DNA of 64,000 nt from Syntrophobacterales bacterium Delta_02 (lineage in GTDB: Bacteria > Desulfobacterota > Syntrophorhabdia > Syntrophorhabdales > Syntrophorhabdaceae): contig LVAA01000035.1 in assembly GCA_001603955.1 (NCBI GenBank), positions 1-64,000 of the forward strand, written 5' to 3'. Below, piece by piece: positions 40,780-50,461 of this stretch. The translations under genes and the position numbers were made by a program. The notes beneath the pieces were generated by a model that saw only the letters and a list, made by a program, of their open reading frames with translations, ran no database searches and was not told the origin of the DNA. Positions within the stretch are counted from its first letter, which is position 1. Each line of letters starts with the position of its first letter.

Positions 40780-40922
40780 AACCGCTCGAGCCGCTTGAGC
40801 CGCTTGAGCCGCTTGAACGTTAAGAATAAAACTGCAGAGGCTTTTCGGGCGAACAAATAACAGGGAACGGGTATTTCCTTTCCCAACGCTCAAACGGTTC
40901 AAGCGGCTCAAGCGGTCTTTTC
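40770..40922. repeat. 9-bp word dyad element, family 1
   Basis: aaccgttaaaaccgctcgagccgcttgagccgcttgagccgcttgaacg ... cgctcaaacggttcaagcggctcaagcgg; includes nitroreductase stop TAA. Confidence 0.88.
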
Positions 40923-40928
40923 CTGTCT

Positions 40929-41309
40929 TTACCCGTATCCCAGCTCCGCCAGTCTTTCTTCGGTCATGCCTATGTAGTGGGCCACTTCGTGGACGACGGT
41001 GATCTCTATCTCTTCTTCCAGTTCTTCCCGGGTCTCGCACATCTCCTCCAGGGGCTCCTGAAAGAGATAGATCATGTCGGGATAGAGAGGAGGGATCGTC
41101 GCGGAACGCTCGATGAGGGGAACACCCTGGAAAAGACCCAGGGGACAGTCATCGTGGTGTATCCCCATCTCCCGCATCATCGCCGGCGAGGGACGTTTTT
41201 TCACCGTTATGACAATGTTGTCCAGGTACTGGCGGATATCGGGGGGGATCCTCTCTATCGCCCGGGCAACGACACGATCGAATTGAGCTTCACTGAGCCT
41301 GACGGGCAC
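40929..41309 (-). CDS. zincin-like metallopeptidase domain protein
   Basis: EITVVHEVAHYIGMTEERLAELGYG (HExxH). Confidence 0.85.
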   Translation of the reverse strand: MPVRLSEAQFDRVVARAIERIPPDIRQYLDNIVITVKKRPSPAMMREMGIHHDDCPLGLFQGVPLIERSATIPPLYPDMIYLFQEPLEEMCETREELEEEIEITVVHEVAHYIGMTEERLAELGYG

Positions 41310-41345
41310 GGGCTCCCTCCCTGAGCAAGCATTGAACGGACGCGA

Positions 41346-42053
41346 TCAATCGAGGCTGCGCTCCCGCGAGTCGCGAAGGCCCTCGAGTACGGCGACGAAC
41401 TCGCTGAGGATTATCGCCGTCGCCCCCCACACCTTGTGTCCCTGGACACCGAAATAGGGGATGCGCCTCATGGCCCCCTCTATGAACCATTCCTCGACGG
41501 CGACATTCTTTTCGTCAAGGAAATGGGAAACAGGCACTTCAAGGACCTGCGAGACCTCGATGGCCTGGGGAATGAAAGAAGGCCGGTAGGGCTGGTAAGC
41601 GACAAAGGGATGAACGCAGAAATTGCTCGGTTCTATATACAGGGGTGTCAGCGCGCCCACGATCCGCATGTCGTCAGTGCAAACCCCCAGTTCTTCACAG
41701 GCCTCACGAAGAGCGGTGCGGGAAAGGGAGTCATCCTGCGGCTCACGCGCCCCCCCGGGAAAACTGACCTGTCCCTTGTGAACCGCGACATTCTGCGTGC
41801 GGACCGTGAGGGGAATGACAAGCTCGTCGTCTTCCCCGGGGTACAGGAGGAGGAGGACCGCTCCCGCGAAAGGCTGGCCTTTCCCGGGAGGCGGTACGAA
41901 CGCCCGGTGTGACGGCGACATGCGCCGCTGGGCGTCGTAACCCGGCAGGGTCATCTTCAGCGCCCGCTCTATCTCGTCCGGTGTGAATCTATCTCCGATA
42001 ATGTCCTCGCAAAGAATACCGCCGTCACGGAGAACCCGCCCGAATGCAGACAT
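41346..42053 (-). CDS. NUDIX hydrolase, CoA pyrophosphatase-like
   Basis: GQVSFPGGAREPQDDSLSRTALREACEELGV Nudix box; start uncertain, ORF open to 42179. Confidence 0.88.
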   Translation of the reverse strand: MSAFGRVLRDGGILCEDIIGDRFTPDEIERALKMTLPGYDAQRRMSPSHRAFVPPPGKGQPFAGAVLLLLYPGEDDELVIPLTVRTQNVAVHKGQVSFPGGAREPQDDSLSRTALREACEELGVCTDDMRIVGALTPLYIEPSNFCVHPFVAYQPYRPSFIPQAIEVSQVLEVPVSHFLDEKNVAVEEWFIEGAMRRIPYFGVQGHKVWGATAIILSEFVAVLEGLRDSRERSLD

Positions 42054-42230
42054 CCCGCCAGGTTCGTCTGCGGGATACGCATCACCTGCGGGTCCGCTCC
42101 CGCCGGAGGGCCGCTCCCCCGAATCGCGGAAGCGTAGTACCTGTTTCTTGCCGGGTTTGAAAATGGCCGTGACAGGCATGCCTTCCGCCTGTCCCGTTCC
42201 GGTCTTTCGACCCGACCAAACCGGGTCGAT

Positions 42231-42524
42231 CTACAACACCCCGATACCCATGCCCACCACGCCGGGTCCGGAATCGTACGCCTCCGTCATTGACCTCGAG
42301 TCGTCCTCGATCTCGTTCTCGAGGCGCAGGGTCACCTTCTTTATCTCACCGAGGATCCTCATCCCCGTCTTGAAGGGGTCCTTCGCGGATATGATCTGCC
42401 CTTTCGCCATTTCTTCAAGCGCCAGCAGTGCTGCCATGAAGTTCTTGTCTACGGCTGAACTCTTTGCCGTTGACGTCTTTTTCCTGGTGACCTTGCTTTT
42501 TCCCTTCGGTTTCATCACCGCCAT
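42231..42524 (-). CDS. hypothetical protein
   Basis: 97-aa ORF with basic N-terminus. Confidence 0.5.
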   Translation of the reverse strand: MAVMKPKGKSKVTRKKTSTAKSSAVDKNFMAALLALEEMAKGQIISAKDPFKTGMRILGEIKKVTLRLENEIEDDSRSMTEAYDSGPGVVGMGIGVL

Positions 42525-42660
42525 ACAACACCTCCTGACTAGGTTAGGCGTCCAATCACCGCATAAGCCCGGAGCTTGCCTTCACCGGGCGCGACCTCCC
42601 GCAACCCCAAGAAACATCCATATCTCAATTATATTGCTATTACGCGGTTCGTCAAGCAAA

Positions 42661-42842
42661 GAACCGTCGCAGGTCGCAGGCTAAAGACCGTCACAAGCCA
42701 CAGGTCTCACGTCACACGTTTAAAACCCAACAAGAACCCGCTATATGGCTCAACAATCATGTTGACAGCCCATCCCCTTCCACGGTCTTTTTTTTTGGCG
42801 ACCTGTGACGTGCGACGGGCTAAGCCCTTGGGCTTGTGACGA
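42661..42842. repeat. 7-bp word dyad element, family 3
   Basis: cgtcgcaggtcgcaggctaaagaccgtcacaagccacaggtctcacgtcacacg ... ggcgacctgtgacgtgcgacgggctaagcccttgggcttgtgacg. Confidence 0.75.
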
Positions 42843-42845
42843 TGT

Positions 42846-43340
42846 TCATCCCGCGACGAGCACCTGCCAGATGAAGGCACCTATCATAAGCGAGGCAACG
42901 ATGATCTTGAAAAGGCTCCCTGATAGAAAACCGATGAAGGTGCCCCAACCGGACAGCCAGGCCTCGCGGTGCGACCTCCCTGCCAGAAGCTCTCCCGCGA
43001 CGGCCCCGATAATGGGACCGATGATGATTCCTGGCAAGCCGGCGACAACGGCCCCGAAGACGGCACCCAGCACCGCACCCCAGAAACCGTAACGCGACGC
43101 GCCGTAACGCTTCGCTCCGATAGATCCGGCGTAAAGATCGACAAGCAGGGTGATGCCCGTGACCACACCCCAAACGATGACACTGAGAAGACCGTACGCC
43201 TTCCACCCGGAGATGAAACCGTAAAAAATGAGACATGCGTATATAAGCGGTACTCCGGGAAGCACGGGAAGAAACGTCCCGGCAAGACCGGCAAGCATAA
43301 CTATCACCGTGAAGGCAATCCAGAATGTCTCCATAATCAA
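42846..43340 (-). CDS. DUF456 family membrane protein
   Basis: GLAGTFLPVLPGVPLIYACLIFYG and Gly-rich TM repeats. Confidence 0.82.
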   Translation of the reverse strand: MIMETFWIAFTVIVMLAGLAGTFLPVLPGVPLIYACLIFYGFISGWKAYGLLSVIVWGVVTGITLLVDLYAGSIGAKRYGASRYGFWGAVLGAVFGAVVAGLPGIIIGPIIGAVAGELLAGRSHREAWLSGWGTFIGFLSGSLFKIIVASLMIGAFIWQVLVAG

Positions 43341-43349
43341 GAATAACCC

Positions 43350-43448
43350 TGAACGGTTTCAGGTTTCAACTTCCACGGGAAAAGGCGGTTTCAGGTTTCA
43401 GGAAAAAGACAAAAACAGTGTAAGGCTTGAAACCTGAAACCGCCTTTT
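43350..43448. repeat. 7-bp word dyad element, family 2, near-perfect ~20-bp stem with flanking A/T tracts
   Basis: aaaggcggtttcaggtttca ... tgaaacctgaaaccgccttttc. Confidence 0.9.
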
Positions 43449-43518
43449 CGATTGACGGCGATATACCTCCATAATAAACTGTTTTCATATTCCAAGAACA
43501 GGGTCGAGGAAAAAAGGG

Positions 43519-44016
43519 ATGCCCCGGAGAGACAAAGACAGCGCCGATTTTGATTCCGTCATAAAGAGACACGTCTGGAGACTCGTCGGAATGGGAGCCT
43601 GTCTCGGCGCCGTCGTCATGGTGGTCATCTTCTCGGGTTATCATTTCGGAGGTTTCTCCTACTTCTGCGGCTCCTGCCACAGCATGGAGAACAATTATTT
43701 CGCGTGGAAGGCCTCCAGGCATAAGCAGTTCGCCTGCATCGAGTGCCACATGCCCCGCGACAACCTGGCGTACGCCGTCGCCTACAAGACCTATGCGGGC
43801 CTCCGCGACGTGGTGGGTGAAACGATGCGGACATATCCCTTCACCATCAAGCTCACGGAACACGCTCGGACAATAGCAAACTCCAACTGCCTGAGGTGCC
43901 ACTTCTCGACCGTCGAGAACACGCCCATGGCAAAGGGCAACCCTCAGTGCATGAAGTGTCACAGGTTTCTCGTCCATGGAAGACCCATGGAGCAGGGAGG
44001 GAACAGGTTTGAATAG
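43519..44016 (+). CDS. nrfH: cytochrome c nitrite reductase small subunit (tetraheme NapC/NirT type)
   Basis: TM anchor plus CxxCH motifs CGSCH, CIECH, CLRCH, CMKCH. Confidence 0.9.
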   Translation: MPRRDKDSADFDSVIKRHVWRLVGMGACLGAVVMVVIFSGYHFGGFSYFCGSCHSMENNYFAWKASRHKQFACIECHMPRDNLAYAVAYKTYAGLRDVVGETMRTYPFTIKLTEHARTIANSNCLRCHFSTVENTPMAKGNPQCMKCHRFLVHGRPMEQGGNRFE

Positions 44017-45286
44017 AAAACCCATCGTGGTCATTGCCGTCACCGTCGTCCTCATCCTCGTGGCCGTGGCAGCGGTTCGGTCCTTCTTCTGGAAGCCCTC
44101 CGACAGATCGGAGGTGAGAGCCGTACCCGAAGGGGAATACGATCCCGCCGTCTGGGGACGCCGCTACCCCCTCGAGTACGGAAGCTTCCAGAAGAACCTG
44201 GAGATGACCGCGTCACCCACGGACTTTGGCGGTTCCGTGAAGTTCCAGCACTCCCTCAGGCAACCCGAGAACCTCACGAACTTCAAGGGCATGGCCTTCG
44301 GCAAAGACTACACGGAAGACCGGGGGCACACGTACGCCCTCACTGACCTCAAGGAATCCAAGAGGATCACCCTCCAAAGCCCCGGCGCGTGCATGACATG
44401 TAAATCCGCCCACATCATCGATATCTACAAGAGCCAGGGAGAGGCCTACGCGAAAAAACCTCTCGGAGAACTGTTCGTGAAGATGAAACACTCCATCACC
44501 TGCGCGAATTGCCACGATCCTGCCACAATGTCGCTTCGCGTCTCCAATCCAGCCTTCATCGAAGCCATGCGAAAAAAGGGCATCGACGTCGCGAAGGCGC
44601 CACGGGAAGAGATGCGCAGTTACGTGTGCGGTCAGTGCCATGCCGAATACTACTTTGAACCTGAAACAACACGGGTGGTACTGCCCTGGGACAAGGGGCT
44701 GCATCCTGAGCAGGTCTATGCCTTCTACAGCGGAAAACCCGGCGGCTTCGAAGGCGACTGGGTGCATCCCGACTCGCAGACGGCGATGCTGAAGGCCCAG
44801 CACCCCGATTTCGAGATATTCTCGGCAGGCGCTCACGCCAGGGCAGGTATATCCTGCGCTGATTGCCACATGCCGTACATGCGGGAGCAGGGCAGGAAGT
44901 ATAGCTCCCATTGGGTGACGAGCCCCATGAAGCATATCGACGCGTCCTGCCGGCGATGCCACCCCGAAGAGGCAAAATGGCTCCTCGGCCGTGTGAAGAC
45001 AACGCAGAAAAGCGTATGGGAACTGCAGCACACAGCGGGGATAACGGTCTCGAAGGCCCACGAGGCCGTGGCCCGTGCGGCCGCCCTCGCCGAGACGAAC
45101 AAAGGGGAGCTGGACAAGGCGAGGGAATATCTGCGAAAAGCCCAGTGGTACTGGGATTTTGTCGCTGCCGAGAACAGCATGGGTTTCCACAACCCGGCCC
45201 TGTGCCTCAACATCCTTGGCCAATCCATCGACCTGGCCCACAAGGCCAGGGAAGCCGCGGGAAAGGCATCGGGAACCACCCCGTGA
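44009..45286 (+). CDS. nrfA: ammonia-forming cytochrome c nitrite reductase
   Basis: CMTCK catalytic heme site plus CANCH, CGQCH, CADCH, CRRCH; likely TTG start overlapping nrfH. Confidence 0.93.
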   Translation: MNRKPIVVIAVTVVLILVAVAAVRSFFWKPSDRSEVRAVPEGEYDPAVWGRRYPLEYGSFQKNLEMTASPTDFGGSVKFQHSLRQPENLTNFKGMAFGKDYTEDRGHTYALTDLKESKRITLQSPGACMTCKSAHIIDIYKSQGEAYAKKPLGELFVKMKHSITCANCHDPATMSLRVSNPAFIEAMRKKGIDVAKAPREEMRSYVCGQCHAEYYFEPETTRVVLPWDKGLHPEQVYAFYSGKPGGFEGDWVHPDSQTAMLKAQHPDFEIFSAGAHARAGISCADCHMPYMREQGRKYSSHWVTSPMKHIDASCRRCHPEEAKWLLGRVKTTQKSVWELQHTAGITVSKAHEAVARAAALAETNKGELDKAREYLRKAQWYWDFVAAENSMGFHNPALCLNILGQSIDLAHKAREAAGKASGTTP

Positions 45287-45611
45287 CCACAACACGGGTA
45301 TCTTTCTTACTTCTGTGTCCGCATCAAAGATGCCTTCAGGCTGTACGTGAAATAACATCATGATATCAATACATTACGTGCTGTAACTGTCCTGCTTTTT
45401 ATTGCACTTGCCGGTTTCCTTGCTATACTTGTTATAAGTCGTATAGCGGGTCAGGGTGGGGAAGGCACAGCAGGGGTTTGTCTTCTCCAACTGCAAGTGA
45501 GAAACAACAGGAAATCGCGTTCGGACGCGGAAAGCCGCGGCTGTCGGTAACCTGGCCATACCGGTCGGGGCGACCGTACAGCCCCGCGGAAAATGATAGC
45601 AAGGGGGAATA

Positions 45612-46472
45612 GTGGACAATTCCGGTACTGCCGGAAAGCGACCTGTGCGGTGCGGGACTCCGTCATCGTCCCGCCGGCCGGTCACCCAGGAAACCCTGGA
45701 GCAGCGGGTGCAACAGCGAACGGCACAGCTGTCCGAACTGAACGAGCTCCTCAGGCAGGAGATCGGGGAGCGCAGGAAGATGGAAGCCGCCCTGCAGGAT
45801 TCCCGGGAAAGGCTGCGTCACCTGAGCATACATCTCCAGAAGATCAGGGAAGAGGAGCGCACCTCACTGTCGCGGGAACTCCATGACGAATTCGGTCAGA
45901 CCCTCACGGGCATGAAACTGGATGTGAGCTGGATAAAGAGAAGGGTCGCCTCCGATGACGGTCTCGTTGTGGAGCGGCTCAATTCCGTGCTGGCGGCCCT
46001 CGATCACACCATTATCGCGGTGCAGCGTATGTCAGCCAGGCTCCGGCCCGTGGCTCTCGACGATTTCGGCCTCAGGGACGCGGTGGAACTCGCCGCCAGA
46101 GATGTCACAAAAAGAACGAACATCGTATGTCACATCATCTCCGAGCCCCACAATATGACCCTCAACGACACCGTCACCACCGAGGCGTTCCGTGTTCTCC
46201 AGGAAGCACTTACAAACATCGTGCGCCACTCCGGGGCACGCGAGGTCACGATACTGCTCAGGAAACGAAAGGACGTCTTCACCATGGAGGTAAGTGACGA
46301 CGGCAAAGGCATCAGGAAAAAGGAGCTGGTCAATCCGAGGTCCATCGGTTTGACAGGTATGCACGAACGGGCGCATGCGCTGGGTGGAACGCTGGCCATT
46401 ATGGGTGTGCGTGGTAAAGGCACCTCGGTCACTCTCACCGTTCCGCTCCGTCCGGTCAGGCGTGACAACTAA
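45612..46472 (+). CDS. NarX-type (HisKA_3) sensor histidine kinase
   Basis: EEERTSLSRELHDEFGQTLTGMKLDVSWIKRR; HATPase DDGKGI..GLTGMHERAHALGGTLAI. Confidence 0.85.
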   Translation: MDNSGTAGKRPVRCGTPSSSRRPVTQETLEQRVQQRTAQLSELNELLRQEIGERRKMEAALQDSRERLRHLSIHLQKIREEERTSLSRELHDEFGQTLTGMKLDVSWIKRRVASDDGLVVERLNSVLAALDHTIIAVQRMSARLRPVALDDFGLRDAVELAARDVTKRTNIVCHIISEPHNMTLNDTVTTEAFRVLQEALTNIVRHSGAREVTILLRKRKDVFTMEVSDDGKGIRKKELVNPRSIGLTGMHERAHALGGTLAIMGVRGKGTSVTLTVPLRPVRRDN

Positions 46473-46486
46473 AGAGGAACAGACAG

Positions 46487-47119
46487 ATGCTGCGAGTCAT
46501 TATCGCCGACGACCATCCCGTGGTACTCAAGGGCCTCAGAGAGATCCTGCAGGAGAATTTCAGCGGCATGACCTTCGATGAGGTCCGCAAAGGCTACGAA
46601 CTCATCACCAAGATACACCAGAACGATTACAACCTGGTGCTTCTTGATATCTCTCTTCCCGACATAAACGGACTCGAGGTACTCAAGGAGATCAAGAAGA
46701 AAAGGACGCGTCTGCCTGTCCTCGTCGTGAGCATGTATCCTGAGGAACAGTACGCTATCCGGTCGATAAAGGCCGGCGCGCAGGGTTACATAACAAAGCG
46801 GAGCGCATCGGACGAACTGGTGGCCGCGGTGAACAAGATATTGTCGGGCAAGAGATACATCAACCCCGCCTTTGCGGAACAGATGGTCATCGACTTCGAA
46901 TCCGATACGGAAGCCCCGCCTCACGAGAAGCTTTCCATCCGCGAAATGCAGGTAATGAAGATGGTAGCCAGCGGATTGACGAACAAGGAGATAGCCGAAC
47001 AACTCCACCTCAGCATAAATACCGTCCGGACCTACCGGGTCCGCATCCTTGAAAAGATCTCCGTCAGGAAGACCAACGAATTGATCTGGTACGCCGTGAA
47101 GTACGGTCTCGTCGAGTGA
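46487..47119 (+). CDS. NarL/LuxR-type response regulator
   Basis: MLRVIIADDHPVVLKGLREIL; LLDISLPDINGLEVL; LSIREMQVMKMVASGLTNKEIAEQLHLSINTVRTYRVRILEKI. Confidence 0.93.
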   Translation: MLRVIIADDHPVVLKGLREILQENFSGMTFDEVRKGYELITKIHQNDYNLVLLDISLPDINGLEVLKEIKKKRTRLPVLVVSMYPEEQYAIRSIKAGAQGYITKRSASDELVAAVNKILSGKRYINPAFAEQMVIDFESDTEAPPHEKLSIREMQVMKMVASGLTNKEIAEQLHLSINTVRTYRVRILEKISVRKTNELIWYAVKYGLVE

Positions 47120-47163
47120 AGACGGCTTGAACCGTTTGAAATGCATTAAAGACTATCAAACCG
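47118..47163. repeat. degenerate family 1 element
   Basis: gacggcttgaaccgtttgaaatgcattaaagactatcaaaccgcc. Confidence 0.45.
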
Positions 47164-47171
47164 CCGCAAGA

Positions 47172-47194
47172 TCCCGGGGGAGACACCCCCGGGA
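47172..47194. terminator. perfect GC hairpin TCCCGGGGG-agaca-CCCCCGGGA
   Basis: 9-bp perfect stem, 5-nt loop, after response regulator gene; no U tract. Confidence 0.5.
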
Positions 47195-47368
47195 GGTCAT
47201 CGGATAAGAAACGATGACAGGTTGTCTGAACGAAATTACCACAAGATAAATGTCGATTCTGCGACAGACAGGGGGACGGTCCTATTGTAGAGTCTCTATA
47301 AGAGGGATTCTGGACACGGAGACTTTTCACGGGCCTTGTCATCGAACCTCGGATGGTGTGTTGCGGAG

Positions 47369-47641
47369 ATGCCCGACAAACAGGACAAGAAGAAGGTCAC
47401 ATTCAAACTGCATGAGCCGTCGGCCCACGAGGTGCTCATGACGGGAAGCTTCTGTGACCGGCGCGAGACCACACGGCCGCTCAAGAGATGCAAGGATGGA
47501 ACCTGGAGAACAACGATTAGACTCGACCCGGGGGTCCACGAATACCGCATAATAGTGAGCGGCGTCCGGCGGAGTGGATCCGGTCCCACAGCCCGAAGGG
47601 CGGGGAAGCCCGGCATCTTCAACTGCGTGGTGTGGGTGTAA
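47369..47641 (+). CDS. glycogen-binding (CBM48/isoamylase early-set) domain protein
   Basis: VTFKLHEPSAHEVLMTGSFCDR..RPLKRCKDGTWRTTIRLDPGVHEYRIIVSG. Confidence 0.8.
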   Translation: MPDKQDKKKVTFKLHEPSAHEVLMTGSFCDRRETTRPLKRCKDGTWRTTIRLDPGVHEYRIIVSGVRRSGSGPTARRAGKPGIFNCVVWV

Positions 47642-47644
47642 AAA

Positions 47645-47698
47645 AGGTTTCAGGTCCAAGGGGGTAAAGACGGTTTCAAGTTTCAGGTTTCAGGCAAA
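47645..47698. repeat. family 2 7-bp word array, left arm only
   Basis: aggtttcaggtccaagggggtaaagacggtttcaagtttcaggtttcagg. Confidence 0.7.
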
Positions 47699-47923
47699 AG
47701 ACAGGGACAGCATCTTTACAACAAGAGGATACGGTTTCTGTAGTCTCCGCCAGTCCCCGATCGTGGTTTCTTCGTTGTTCCGACGGGTCGCTTTTCAGGA
47801 GGTCCGGGAAGGGCTGATCCACCGGTCTCACCGTCAACCGATATGATTCCTTTTCCTGCCCCCTGCCCCTGTGCCCTATTCACGCCTCCCACTCCCTGTG
47901 TTAGACTGTGAGGCAGAGGCGAT

Positions 47924-49030
47924 ATGGGAAAAAAGATCGGGCTGGGGTTCCGTGCTCTCGTCATGCTGATCATGTACCTTGCCCTCTCGGGTTGCGCAAC
48001 ATCCCCTGAGTTCGATGAGGCGGCTTGGAGAAAGAAGGTGGAGGAGGCGCGTACGCGCGATCTCTACGCGCCGCATCACAGGGACGGGGAATACTTCAAT
48101 CCATGGATGCCGATGGAGGAAAAGGGCTTCCTGCATTTCTTGAAATGGAAATTCTTCCTCTCCCGGGAATACTCGGCAGAGGAAAAGGAATTCCTGCCCG
48201 CTTTCATTCCCAGCGCCGCGGAGCGCGTCAAGAAAGCACCCGAGGGTGATCTTCTCCTCTGGATAGGTCACGCAACCTTTCTCATCCGCCTCGATTCCCA
48301 GTTCTGGCTGACCGACCCCATGCTCTCCGACAGGGCACTCCTGCCCCGAAGAAAGACACGTCCCGCCATGACCACCGATGAACTGAAGGGCCTCGGCGCA
48401 CCCGGGCTCAACGTCATCATATCCCACAATCATTACGACCACCTGGACAGGGAGACCATCGAAGCCCTGCCGGCCAACACCCGCTTCTTCGTCCCAATGG
48501 GTATAAAGGAGTTCATCACAAGGCTCGGAAAGAACGATGTCGTCGAGATGGACTGGTGGCAAAGCGTCGACGCAGGCGGCGGAACGAAGGTCGTCTGCCT
48601 GCCGGCGCAGCACTGGTCCCGCCGGATCGGCCAGGCCGCGAACAGCACCCTTTGGGCAAGCTTCCTCATCGTTTCTCCGGGAATCACCCTCTTTTACGGC
48701 GGGGACAGCGGATATTTCATAGGTTTTCGCGAGATAGGCAGGCGCTATGCCGGGATAGACTACGCCCTGATACCGATAACCGCCTACCATCCGCGCTGGT
48801 TCATGCATTACGCCCACATGGATATCGATGAATCCATTGAGGCGTTCGATGATCTGGGAGGCCGGTATTTCGTACCTACCCAGTGGGGCACCTTCCATCT
48901 CGGCGACGACCCGCCGGGATTTCCCGCCCTTGATCTGAAAAGAAGGATCTCCGCAAGGAATCTCGATCCATCGCGGTTCCTCATCATGGATATCGGCCAG
49001 ATATTGCCCTTGTCGGGAAAGTCAGAGTGA
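47924..49030 (+). CDS. MBL-fold metallo-hydrolase lipoprotein (NAPE-PLD/RomA-like)
   Basis: Lipobox ALSGCAT; IGHATFLIRLDSQFWLTDPMLSDRA; NVIISHNHYDHLDRETI; YGGDSGY. Confidence 0.88.
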   Translation: MGKKIGLGFRALVMLIMYLALSGCATSPEFDEAAWRKKVEEARTRDLYAPHHRDGEYFNPWMPMEEKGFLHFLKWKFFLSREYSAEEKEFLPAFIPSAAERVKKAPEGDLLLWIGHATFLIRLDSQFWLTDPMLSDRALLPRRKTRPAMTTDELKGLGAPGLNVIISHNHYDHLDRETIEALPANTRFFVPMGIKEFITRLGKNDVVEMDWWQSVDAGGGTKVVCLPAQHWSRRIGQAANSTLWASFLIVSPGITLFYGGDSGYFIGFREIGRRYAGIDYALIPITAYHPRWFMHYAHMDIDESIEAFDDLGGRYFVPTQWGTFHLGDDPPGFPALDLKRRISARNLDPSRFLIMDIGQILPLSGKSE

Positions 49031-49143
49031 TCCTCCCGCTCCAACTTTCCCTTCCTCTTTGTTGTAATCGTCTCTTCCCTGTATTATAATGGCCTCCAGG
49101 TACATACCCGGATAATAAACTCAATGCGCCAGGGAGGATGATT

Positions 49144-49668
49144 ATGAAGACAAAGATAACGGTTCTGTGTGCTCTGTGCGTTCTCGTTGCGGCATGCTTC
49201 ATGGCCGGGTGCGGCAGGGAAGAATCCGCAACCTTTACGACCCCGGAGGGCAAGGTAACGGTGACGGCGAAACAGTCGGGCGAGGAAGGCACGGTAAAGG
49301 TGGAGACGAAGCAAGGCACCGCCACCTTCAAGACGGGTCCGCAGGCGGTCAACGAGGCTGAACTGGGTGTGCCCGCCTATCCCGGTGCGCAGGTGGTCTC
49401 TTCCGGACAGTACGGCGAAACAAAAGACTCCCGGTCCGGATCGGCTTCCGTTGTCCTGCTCAGCACGAACGACTCATTTGATAAGGTCGTCGCATTTTAC
49501 AAGGCCAACATGAAAGACATCCGCCAGACGATGGACCAGTCAATAGGGGGCCAAAAGATGGCGGTGTTCATGACGGGCAAAGAGGGGAACATGAGAAACG
49601 TCCAGATCGTTGCCAGCGCCTCGGGTGGTCCGACGAACATACACATAACGAAGGTGACGGAAAAGTAG
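49144..49668 (+). CDS. hypothetical lipoprotein
   Basis: Lipobox ACFMAGCG; start 49138 or 49144. Confidence 0.75.
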   Translation: MKTKITVLCALCVLVAACFMAGCGREESATFTTPEGKVTVTAKQSGEEGTVKVETKQGTATFKTGPQAVNEAELGVPAYPGAQVVSSGQYGETKDSRSGSASVVLLSTNDSFDKVVAFYKANMKDIRQTMDQSIGGQKMAVFMTGKEGNMRNVQIVASASGGPTNIHITKVTEK

Positions 49669-49671
49669 GAG

Positions 49672-49757
49672 AAATGGGTCACAGGTAACAGGTGATGGGT
49701 CGTGGGAAACTCGAAACGTTCTCCCAACCGCCCATTACCTGTCACCCATGACCTGGT
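49672..49757. repeat. 7-bp word dyad element, family 5
   Basis: aatgggtcacaggtaacaggtgatgggtcgtggga ... tcccaaccgcccattacctgtcacccatgacct. Confidence 0.85.
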
Positions 49758-49758
49758 C

Positions 49759-50217
49759 TCACTTTATCCATAGGAGGTCTTTCCTTATCCACCCCGTATC
49801 ACCCCATTCGTCGCGGAGCCTCAACCAGTTACCTTTCGATGAGATAACCTTGTACGTGTAGTACTTGAGGGCCGGGCTGTCCTTGACGGTGGAATAGCGT
49901 GTACCGGGACCCTTGCGTACCCGCGCTCTCTCAACCTTCACCACGGCGCACCGGCACCTGCGAGTAACCAGGCTCCTGTGTATCCAGTACGTGTCGCCGT
50001 CGCAATCCCTGACGGCATACCACCTCTTGTCAGTGGATTCCCCCACCTTCTCAAAGGGCATGTACATGTAGACCTGCCACGTCACTTCATGGTTCTTTCC
50101 AGGCCCCGACCTCAAATTCGCTTTCGACACCCTGACACACAGCGCCGCCGCGGACGACGCAATGACGAGAACCGCCAGTATGACGGCTGTGGAGAAGATG
50201 GCAAATCTCGTCTTCAT
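49759..50217 (-). CDS. bacterial SH3 domain protein, secreted
   Basis: Signal peptide then LCVRVSKANLRSGPGKNHEVTWQV and ARVRKGPGTRYSTV SH3_3 repeats. Confidence 0.82.
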   Translation of the reverse strand: MKTRFAIFSTAVILAVLVIASSAAALCVRVSKANLRSGPGKNHEVTWQVYMYMPFEKVGESTDKRWYAVRDCDGDTYWIHRSLVTRRCRCAVVKVERARVRKGPGTRYSTVKDSPALKYYTYKVISSKGNWLRLRDEWGDTGWIRKDLLWIK

Positions 50218-50375
50218 GAACAGTCCCTCCCTGTGCTCTTTGCGTTGGATCCTGTTATTCTACTTCTTCGGGAAGGACGCGTCGGTAAAACAGTTTACAG
50301 GAAAGGATGCTACAGGGCAGTGGGGATCGTTTCACAGGGTTCGGCCCACCAGGGTTCCCCGTCGCGGAAAAGGAT

Positions 50376-50414
50376 GATAGGCCCTGCAGGACTCATGCAG
50401 CCTGCCGGACCTAT
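50376..50414. repeat. imperfect dyad gataggccctgcagg...cctgccggacctatc
   Basis: 15-bp arms with 13 matches; adjacent single family 2-like arm cttgaaccttgaacctggaaccgcc to 50462. Confidence 0.6.
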
Positions 50415-50461
50415 CTCTTTCTTCTCCCTGATACCCTTGAACCTTGAACCTGGAACCGCCT

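Noticed and set aside
44213-45361. 382-aa minus-strand ORF
   Set aside because: Antisense to nrfA with its five heme motifs
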